Source: Xiheibacterium sp038325765 (GTDB lineage: Bacteria > Myxococcota_A > Polyangia > Nannocystales > Nannocystaceae). From it: DNA of 64,000 nt. The notes under the pieces were generated by a model. That model searched no databases. It was not told where the DNA came from and saw nothing but the letters and a program-made list of their open reading frames with translations. The translations under genes were made by a program, and so were the position numbers. Position 1 is the first letter of the stretch, and each line of letters starts with the position of its first letter. Location: assembly GCA_038325765.1 (NCBI GenBank), contig JBBQJI010000013.1:71500-135499 (forward strand), in the 5' to 3' direction. Below, one piece after another: positions 57,236-64,000 of this stretch.

Positions 57236-60200
57236 ATGACCGAGCCCGAGGCCCACGGCCCCTCGCTCGGAAACCTCCTCGGGTTCTCGCTCGTGCTCCG
57301 CGAGCACCGGGCGTTGCTCGGCCTGCAACGGCGTACGCTCGCCCCCGGCGTACACCTCGTCGATTTCGAGGCGTCGGTGCCCGGCGTTCGCTTCCCCCTC
57401 GAAGGGCCCGTGTCGGCCCGGCGGTTTCGTCACCGTCGCTGCAGCGTGCAGCGCATGACGCTCGAGATGGAGCACCACGCCCTGCAAGGGTGGCTCGCCG
57501 CGCGCCTTTCCGGCCGCGAGTTCGAGGGGATGCGCATCGACGCGGTCGGCGTCGAGTCGGCGACGCAGACGAACGCCGGCTCGAAGCCAACCGCGTCGCC
57601 GTGGATCACGCTCACGGGTCGCCGGCGCAACGGCGCTTTGGCCTGGTTCGGCTGCGCCCTGGGCCTGCGCGCCGAGGGCCGCGGGCTCGCGGTGTGGCCC
57701 ACCCACCGCTGGTACTTCGGACGCGCAGCGGTCGATGTCGACGCGCTGTGGCGTCAGCTCGCGCGGACGATCGATCCCGGCCGTCGCACCGACGCGATGA
57801 CGATCGGCGTCGACCCGGTGCACGAGGCCCTGCGCGAGCCCTTCGTGCGCGCCGGTTGGAAGATCCCCGCGCTCGAGCAGCTCGCGCTGGTGGAGCTGAG
57901 CTTCGACGAACGTCGTACGCGTGCCCGCTGGCAGGCGGGCACCGCTCCTTGGGGATCGACCGCGGCCACGGTGACCGACGACATCGTCGCCCAGCTCGCG
58001 GACCGGGTGCGAACGGCCCTGGGTCAGGGTGATCGCGAGCGCGCCTGCGACGAGATCGGCGCCCTCGCGAGCGCATCGGCTGGATTCGCGCCGGCCCAGA
58101 TCGCGGCGCTGCGCTGGGGCCTGGAGATCGCCGCGAGCGACCGTGTATGGCGGGCGAGCTTCGCCCGCGCACGCCTTCGGCTGCAGCCCACCGAGGCCGC
58201 GGCGAGGCGCGCGTTGATCCCCGCACTATCGGGGCCGGGCGATCGCGACGAGTTGCTCCGGCACCTGCGGCTATGGGCGCAGCTCGCCGAGTCGCCGAGG
58301 CAGCGGGCCCGCTGCGACATGGCGATCGCCGCGGGCCTCGCTGCCGCCGGCCGCTTCGCGGAAGCCCGTGAGGCGGTGCGCGTCGGCCCGGGCGATCCGC
58401 TCACCGATGAGATCGCGCTGCTGTGGCCATCCCTGCTCCTCGACGATCCCACCGCGGCCACAGCCGCGGCGAAGGCGAGCTTCGGCGGGGTACAGACGCG
58501 CGGGCGGCTCGGCCTGTTGTGCGACTTCGCCGACGCGGCGCGGGCTGCCGGCGCCCTCGCCACGGCATGGGATGCGATCGACGCCGCGAGGCCTCACGAT
58601 CCCGACCCGCGGTGGAGCGCGGCGGTCCGCGAGTTCGTCGAGGCCGGCGCCGCGGATCCGCAGCGGCTGGAGGCGCTCGCCGCGATCGCCGAGCGCCACG
58701 GCGACGCGGCGCTCGCCGAGATCGTCGCGGCTGCGCGTGGCACCGATCTCGACCGCGCGGCCGAGTCCGAGCCGAGCGACGTCGACGGCTGGCTCGGCGC
58801 CCTCGATCGCGCGTTCGAACGCGGCGCGCTCGCCCACGCGGTGACGGTCGTGCATCGCATGCTGCAGACGCTGACGATGGGACCGGACGCGGTCGCAGCC
58901 ACGGCGACCCGCGGCATCGATGCGGCGCTGGCCTGCGGCGACACTGGCGGAGCGATCGCGCTGCTCGACGCCGCTGCGGCGCGGGCCCCCGATCACGCCG
59001 GCGTGCAGCGTGCCCGCGCAGAGCTCCTCGCGGTCGCCGAGGATCCGTCGCTCCGGGTGCGCCTGCTCGCATCGGTGGCGCAGCGCTACACCGGCGCCAC
59101 CCGCATCGAGGCCCTCGACGAGCGCGCCCGACTGCTCGCCGACGTGCTCGCGGCGCCCGACGAAGCCGCCGCCGACCTCGCGGCTGCATTCGCGGAGGCC
59201 CCCGACCGGCTCGATCTGGCACTGCGACTCGCCGACGCCCACGAGTCGCGCGGCCGCTACCCCGAGTTGGTCGGCCTGCTCACCGACGTGTTCGCACGCC
59301 AGCGCGACGGTCAACGGCGCGCGACGCTGCTGCGCATCGCCGTCGCGTATCGCGATCATCTCGGGGATCTCGCCCGCGCCGAGCAGGCGCTGCGGCTGGC
59401 GATCGCCACAGCCGATAGTGACGACGAAGGCGACGACGCGCTGCATGACGCGCTCGCGTCGCTGCTCGAGCAGCAAGGACGCGCGGTCGACCTCGCCCAC
59501 GAACTCGCGCAGCGACTGGCCCCCGAGCTCGGCGGCTCCGCAGTCGCGACGCCGGCCCGCGCCGCGCTGCTGGTGCGACTGGCCCGCCTGCAGCGCGAGG
59601 TGCTCGCCGACGACGAAGCGGCGGCGATCTCGTACGAGGCCCTCGATCGCGCGGGCATGCTGCCCGACGAGGGGCTCGCCTGCCTCGCCCACGCCTGGCG
59701 TCGCATCGCCCGCCACGAGGATCTGGTGCGTCTGCTCGATGCCAGGGCGCGGGTGCTCGCCGACGATCCGCCGCGCTACGCCGCCGCGCGGCTGCGGGCG
59801 GCGGAGCTGCTCGATGGGCCGCTCGGGCGGCCGCTCGACGCGGTCGAACGCTATCTCGATGCCTACCGCTTCGATCCGGCGGCGGCCGGCCCACGCCTGC
59901 GCGTGCTGCTGGTCGGCGTGGTGCCCTTGGACGAAGCCCGCGCCCGCATCCACGCCCGCATCACCGCGACCCCGACCGGCGCCCAGGCCCCCCTGTGGAC
60001 CTTGCTCGGCGCGGTGCTCTCCCACCACCCCGAGCACGCCGACGATGCGGCCGCGAGCTTCCGTGAGGCGCTCGCGCGCGAGCCCACCGCCGCGGCTGCG
60101 ATCGAGGGCCTCGCCCGCCTCGAGCTGCGACGCGGCGACATCGAGGCCGCCTGGCCGCATGTCTGCGACGCGGTTCGCCACGCAGAGGTCCCGGCCAACG

Positions 60201-62896
60201 CGCGCGCCGACATCGCTGCCAGCGCTGCGCGGGCGCTGATGCGGGCCGGCGGTGAGGGCAGCGCGCGCACCGTGCTCGAGCTCGCGCTCGACGGCGCGCC
60301 CGATCACGTGCCCGCGCTGCTCGAACTCGCCAAGCTCCACGAGCGCGCGGCGGACCTCACCGAACTCGGCGTGGTGCTGGATCATCTGCGGACCTTGCCG
60401 ATGGCCGGGGCCCTGCACGCCGAGGTGCTGCACCGCCACGCGCAGTCGCTGCAGGCCAGCTACCGCGCGTCACCCCGTGGCGAGGCCGCCGAGCTCGCGC
60501 TGGGCGACGTGCTCGAGGCGCTCCGCGCCGATCCCACCCATCCCGGCGCGCGCCAGATCTTGCTCGAGCTCGCCCGGCTGCGCGGCGAGGGCTCGCTCGT
60601 GGTTGCCGGCCTCGAGGCGGTACTGCGCACGCTCGGTCCGGGGCCAGCGCGCGCCCGCATCGAGCTCGAGATCGGCGAGCTCACGCTCGCCACCGGGCAC
60701 GATCACGCCGCGGCCATCCAGAGGCTCGAGGCAGCGATGCGCGAGATCGACGACGACGACGTGCATGCGCGCGTCGTCGCGCTGGCGCTGCGCGTGCGGC
60801 CCCGGGCGAACGTCGTCGCCGTCGTGGCAACCGCCGCCGCGGCGCCGCACCGCGCGATGGGACCGCAGTCGCGGGCGCGGATCGACCGGCTGCTCGCACG
60901 GCTGCGCGAGGGTGAGTTCGAGGTCTTCGACGACGACGACGTGGCGGCCGCGTGCGACCGCCTCGAGCAGGCCGCCCTCGCCCTGCCCCCGGGCCGCGCC
61001 GCCGCCGGCTGGCTCGCGGTGGCCACCTCCGCGTGGCACCGGCTGGGCGACGGCGAGCGTGCGGCGCGGGCCCTGTTGCACGCGCTCGCCGAATCCCACG
61101 ACGAGGTCGCCGCCGCCCGCCTGCTCGCCCATGTCGCGCTCGCGTGCGGCGAAGCGACCGCCCGCGAGCTGTACGAGCGCTTGCGTTGGCGCGGCGATGA
61201 TCGCATCGGTCCCCATCTCCGGCTGCAGCGCGCCGCGCTGGCGCGACTGCTCGGTCGCGATGCCGAGGCGCTCGAGGATCTGGGGCAGCTCGCCACCCTC
61301 GACGATGCGCCGATCCGTCGACGTGCGCTCGCGGAACTCGACCAGATCCTCGCCCAGTACGGCGGGCCCGAGGAGCGATTGGGTGTGCTGCGGGCACGGC
61401 TGGCCGAGCTCGCCCGCCACGACGACGGCGAATTCGCGGACGTCGCCGCCGAACTCGCCAAGCTCGAGCTGGGCCTCGGCGACTCGACGCGCGCGTTGAT
61501 GACGTGTCGCATGGGCCTGCGGGCCGGTCCGCAACACCGCAGCTTGCTGCGGTTGCACGTCGAGCTGCTCGAGCTCCACGATCTCCCCGACGATCTCGTC
61601 GAGGCGCTGCGTCGGTATGCCATGGTGTGCGCATCGCCCAGGGAGCGGGCGCGACATCTCGTGCGCGCCGCTCGGCTCGTGCTCGATCGCGGTGCGGCGA
61701 GCAGTCTTCCGGCGCTGCGGCAGCGCGCCGCGGATCGTGCCGCCGAGCTGCTCGCCGCCGCCCGCACCGCCGACGAGGACGACGTGGCCTCGCGCGCGCT
61801 GGCGCTGCCGCTGGCGTTCGCCGCCGGCCGTAGCGACGAGATCGAGGCGATCACACAATGGCTGTGGTCCCGCGGCCGCCGCGACGAGCCGGCGCTGGCA
61901 CTGGCAGCGATCCACGAGGCGCGCCGCCACGGCACCCTCGATCTCGCCTGCGCGCTCGGGCAGCGCGACGCCGCCGAAATCACCCGCACCGTGCTGCCGG
62001 CGCTGCGCCAGGCCGCCACCGAGATCGCCACTGCCGGACCCAGCGGGCACATCGACGCGGTGCTCTCTGCCGCCTCGCGCCTGGCCGGCGGTCCGCTGGC
62101 GCTGTTCGACGCGCTGCGTGGGTGGGCCAGCGACCGACCGCTGCAGGCGGGGCTCGCCCTCGCCCTGTCGCGCATGCACGAGGCCCACGGCGACGGCGCC
62201 CTCGCCCGTCGACTGCTGCAGCTCGCGGCGTTCCTCGCCCCCGGTGGCCCGCTCGAGCGGCTGCTGCTGCCGCCGCCGCGCCACGACGACGCCGAGCGCG
62301 ACGACGAGACCGGTCAGCTCGGGGGCCACGCCGCGATGCGGGCGCTGCTGCGGGCCTCGGTCGCGCAGCGCACCGACGCATGGACCAACGTCGTGCCCTC
62401 CGAGATGGCGATGCCCGCCGACGAACGTCGCTTCCGCGAGATGCACGCGCACGTCGGCCGCTTCACCGGTCTCGCCTCGCTGCTCGCGGGCGACGACGCC
62501 GAGCTCGTCGATCGTCTCGACGCCCTCGCGACCCTCGCCAATCCCGCGCACCGCACCACCGGCCCGCGTGCGTGGCAGCAGGCCGAGGTCCTGTCGCGGC
62601 GAGGGGCCCAGGTCACCCTGACGACCCGCGTCGCCGCACTCGACGAGATCGCCCACTGGTTGTCGTCGGCCGAGCACGTGGGCCAGCTCCGGGTCGAGCT
62701 CAGCCGGCACTGGTGGCTGGTCGCCACCCGCAAGAGCCAGGAGCTGCGCGGGGCCCTGCGCGCCCTCGCCGAGGTCGTCGGCACCCGCCGCGGCGCCGAC
62801 GTCGACGCCGCCGCGACCTTGCGCAGCGACGAGGCGACGTGGCTGCTGCGGGCGCTCGAGCTGTACGGCAGCGACGAGCGCCGCGAGCGGCCCTGA
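57236..62896 (+). CDS. Giant helical-repeat protein of unknown function
   Basis: A 1886-aa protein. The first 230 or so residues are mixed strands and helices (FRHRRCSVQRMTLEMEHHALQGWLAARLSGREFEG) that I do not recognise. From there to the end it is nearly all amphipathic helices in pairs rich in Ala, Leu, Arg and Glu, with TPR-like units (for example RGDIEAAWPHVCDAVRHAEV, GDSTRALMTCRMGLRAGPQHRSLLRLHVELLEL). No signal peptide or membrane helix is seen, so it is probably cytoplasmic. It starts three bases after the PpiD-like stop and is likely co-transcribed. A scaffold or binding role is inference only. Confidence 0.85.
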   Translation: MTEPEAHGPSLGNLLGFSLVLREHRALLGLQRRTLAPGVHLVDFEASVPGVRFPLEGPVSARRFRHRRCSVQRMTLEMEHHALQGWLAARLSGREFEGMRIDAVGVESATQTNAGSKPTASPWITLTGRRRNGALAWFGCALGLRAEGRGLAVWPTHRWYFGRAAVDVDALWRQLARTIDPGRRTDAMTIGVDPVHEALREPFVRAGWKIPALEQLALVELSFDERRTRARWQAGTAPWGSTAATVTDDIVAQLADRVRTALGQGDRERACDEIGALASASAGFAPAQIAALRWGLEIAASDRVWRASFARARLRLQPTEAAARRALIPALSGPGDRDELLRHLRLWAQLAESPRQRARCDMAIAAGLAAAGRFAEAREAVRVGPGDPLTDEIALLWPSLLLDDPTAATAAAKASFGGVQTRGRLGLLCDFADAARAAGALATAWDAIDAARPHDPDPRWSAAVREFVEAGAADPQRLEALAAIAERHGDAALAEIVAAARGTDLDRAAESEPSDVDGWLGALDRAFERGALAHAVTVVHRMLQTLTMGPDAVAATATRGIDAALACGDTGGAIALLDAAAARAPDHAGVQRARAELLAVAEDPSLRVRLLASVAQRYTGATRIEALDERARLLADVLAAPDEAAADLAAAFAEAPDRLDLALRLADAHESRGRYPELVGLLTDVFARQRDGQRRATLLRIAVAYRDHLGDLARAEQALRLAIATADSDDEGDDALHDALASLLEQQGRAVDLAHELAQRLAPELGGSAVATPARAALLVRLARLQREVLADDEAAAISYEALDRAGMLPDEGLACLAHAWRRIARHEDLVRLLDARARVLADDPPRYAAARLRAAELLDGPLGRPLDAVERYLDAYRFDPAAAGPRLRVLLVGVVPLDEARARIHARITATPTGAQAPLWTLLGAVLSHHPEHADDAAASFREALAREPTAAAAIEGLARLELRRGDIEAAWPHVCDAVRHAEVPANARADIAASAARALMRAGGEGSARTVLELALDGAPDHVPALLELAKLHERAADLTELGVVLDHLRTLPMAGALHAEVLHRHAQSLQASYRASPRGEAAELALGDVLEALRADPTHPGARQILLELARLRGEGSLVVAGLEAVLRTLGPGPARARIELEIGELTLATGHDHAAAIQRLEAAMREIDDDDVHARVVALALRVRPRANVVAVVATAAAAPHRAMGPQSRARIDRLLARLREGEFEVFDDDDVAAACDRLEQAALALPPGRAAAGWLAVATSAWHRLGDGERAARALLHALAESHDEVAAARLLAHVALACGEATARELYERLRWRGDDRIGPHLRLQRAALARLLGRDAEALEDLGQLATLDDAPIRRRALAELDQILAQYGGPEERLGVLRARLAELARHDDGEFADVAAELAKLELGLGDSTRALMTCRMGLRAGPQHRSLLRLHVELLELHDLPDDLVEALRRYAMVCASPRERARHLVRAARLVLDRGAASSLPALRQRAADRAAELLAAARTADEDDVASRALALPLAFAAGRSDEIEAITQWLWSRGRRDEPALALAAIHEARRHGTLDLACALGQRDAAEITRTVLPALRQAATEIATAGPSGHIDAVLSAASRLAGGPLALFDALRGWASDRPLQAGLALALSRMHEAHGDGALARRLLQLAAFLAPGGPLERLLLPPPRHDDAERDDETGQLGGHAAMRALLRASVAQRTDAWTNVVPSEMAMPADERRFREMHAHVGRFTGLASLLAGDDAELVDRLDALATLANPAHRTTGPRAWQQAEVLSRRGAQVTLTTRVAALDEIAHWLSSAEHVGQLRVELSRHWWLVATRKSQELRGALRALAEVVGTRRGADVDAAATLRSDEATWLLRALELYGSDERRERP

Positions 62897-63013
62897 TCCG
62901 CTCGCCGCAGGTCTACGCCGCTGCCCGAACCGGGGGGATGCAACAGATCGTTGCCGACAGCGCCAGCTGTGGGCGACACTGGGAAGCGCGGCTCCGCGCT
63001 GCGAGGATCTCCG

Positions 63014-64000
63014 ATGGCCACTGCACGTGCACGCACCGACCCTGCGCAAGGGCGCACGACCGTGGTGCTCGCCGGCCTGCTGAGCGCCGCAGCCATCATC
63101 GCGTACACCGCCAACACCGCCCGTCCCCGCGCCGAGCTCGGCGCGCCCGATGCTCGGCACGGCGCCCTCGTCGGACTGCCCGAGCTAGGCGCCCGCGCTG
63201 CGACGGCGCGCGACATGCTCGACGAGCACCAGATGCGCGCGCTCGTCGAGGAGCTCGCGCGCTTCGAGACCTCGACCACCCTCGCGACCAAGGCGACCGC
63301 CGCCAAGGTCGAGTTGCTCGAACTGCACGCGGCCCTGGCCCTCGAGGCGGCGATCCGGGCCGAGCTCGATCCCGAAGGCGGCCGCGATGCCACTGCCGTC
63401 GCCAGCCGCTCGATCGCCCAAGCCCGCCAGCTCGGCCTCGAGATCGCGGACGAGAACGCCGACCGGGGTCGCATCGACGCCGCGCTCGCCCGCGCCGATC
63501 TCGCCGCGGGCACCGACATCACCGAGTCGTTTCCCCTCGTGCTGTTGCCGTCGTTCCGCGATCCCGAGCTGCGGGCCGCCGCGATCTCGGCCCCGGTGTG
63601 GCGTGGGCCCGAGCCATCCGCGGCCCTCGTCGACGAGATCCTCGCCCAGCTGCGGGCCACCGAGCGCCAGACCGCCCTCATCCGGTTGCTGACCGCGCGC
63701 GTGCTCGCCGGCAGCGGCGCGACGGTTGCGGCGGGCGCCCAGATCGACGACGTCCTCTCCGAGGTCCCGCAGCAGCCCCTCGCGCTGGCCCTGCGCCGCA
63801 GCCTCGCCGCGCCGCAGCCTGCGGACGCGCAAGAGCCCGCGGATCCCGTGGTCGCCGACGCACCGCAGCCCGATCCCGAGCCTGCGCAGCCCGAGCCCAC
63901 GCAGCCCGAGCCCACGCAGCCCGAGCCCACGCAGCCCGAGCCCACGCAGCCCGAGCCCACGCAGCCCGAGCCCACGCAGCCCGAGCCCACGCAGCCCGAG
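63014..64000 (+). CDS. Membrane-anchored Pro/Glu-rich protein, partial
   Basis: The first 329 codons of a protein that runs off the right edge. Residues 15-32 are a membrane helix (TTVVLAGLLSAAAIIAYT). Residues 50-260 are helical and Ala/Leu/Arg-rich, possibly more TPR-like helices. From about residue 265 it becomes Pro/Glu/Gln-rich, with repeats of PEPTQ. It lies 117 bp after the giant repeat protein. A GAGGAT site precedes the ATG. Function unknown. Confidence 0.75.
   Translation, partial: MATARARTDPAQGRTTVVLAGLLSAAAIIAYTANTARPRAELGAPDARHGALVGLPELGARAATARDMLDEHQMRALVEELARFETSTTLATKATAAKVELLELHAALALEAAIRAELDPEGGRDATAVASRSIAQARQLGLEIADENADRGRIDAALARADLAAGTDITESFPLVLLPSFRDPELRAAAISAPVWRGPEPSAALVDEILAQLRATERQTALIRLLTARVLAGSGATVAAGAQIDDVLSEVPQQPLALALRRSLAAPQPADAQEPADPVVADAPQPDPEPAQPEPTQPEPTQPEPTQPEPTQPEPTQPEPTQPEPTQPE
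63893..64000 (+). repeat. 15-bp tandem repeats encoding PEPTQ
   Basis: Seven perfect copies of GAGCCCACGCAGCCC from 63893, and a partial eighth at the edge. They encode a Gln-Pro-Glu-Pro-Thr spacer. The repeat continues past the window, so its full length is unknown. Confidence 0.95.

Noticed and set aside
62985..63000. Terminator between the giant repeat protein and the last gene
   Set aside because: AGCGCGG and CCGCGCT can pair, but the loop is only two bases and no T-run follows.
58271..63160. Long open frames antisense to the giant repeat protein
   Set aside because: They have no motifs and a shadow-like composition. The plus-strand frame has coherent TPR-like helices and a good start.

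Overview
The window is a continuous stretch of very GC-rich bacterial chromosome, almost fully coding on both strands. It carries housekeeping genes and a set of lineage-specific secreted proteins. I infer a myxobacterium (Myxococcota), probably from the Nannocystis/Enhygromyxa/Plesiocystis side. The evidence is a MYXO-CTERM sorting tail (Cys-Ser-Cys, membrane helix, Arg-rich end), several Cys-rich lipoproteins with Ser/Thr/Gly/Asp linkers, and a Ser/Thr kinase fused to TPR repeats. No tRNA, rRNA, insertion sequence, prophage or CRISPR array was seen.

Layout. 1-4922 (minus): partial unknown gene, HtrA/DegP protease, sugar-nucleotide transferase, membrane-anchored beta-domain protein. 4977-8189: UDP-glucose dehydrogenase, a lipoprotein and a rhomboid protease with zinc ribbons. 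8291-16739: YggX-like protein, glycyl-tRNA synthetase, ABC exporter, a winged-helix-like protein, MutY, a Cys-rich lipoprotein and an acyltransferase. 17026-18689: murC-bolA. 18748-19350: a probable deletion scar joining the 3' ends of a cupin gene and an AraC-type gene. 19357-25000: lipoprotein, lipase-like hydrolase, PrsW-like protease and TPR kinase. 25101-29036: ftsZ, ftsQ, ftsA in an order unlike the usual ftsQ-ftsA-ftsZ. 29210-34323: XRE regulator, PH-domain membrane proteins, a P450 with a divergent TetR gene, an Excalibur-like lipoprotein. 34323-42458: aroE, xseA, a lipoprotein, a hydrolase, aroC, proB, proA. 42469-45935: 82-bp hairpin repeats, hpf, and a TetR - diiron protein - HAD operon. 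46009-55046: DUF2062 protein, MYXO-CTERM protein, DAG-kinase-like protein, and the rod-shape operon mreB-mreC-mreD-mrdA-rodA. 55421-64000: PpiD/SurA-like chaperone, a 1886-residue helical-repeat protein, and a partial Pro/Glu-rich membrane protein.

Together these cover cell-wall synthesis and shape (murC, ftsZQA, mreBCD, PBP2, RodA), envelope quality control (DegP, PpiD-like, rhomboid, PrsW), amino-acid synthesis (aroE, aroC, proB, proA), DNA repair (mutY, xseA) and ribosome hibernation (hpf).

Three window-wide patterns stand out. Many genes have a TANNNT-like -10 box only 6-12 nt before the start codon, which suggests extensive leaderless transcription. Short perfect tandem duplications (9-17 bp) are common, in and out of genes. 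An 82-bp palindromic element sits flush against stop codons at two loci. Functions are assigned from motifs read by eye; no database search was possible.
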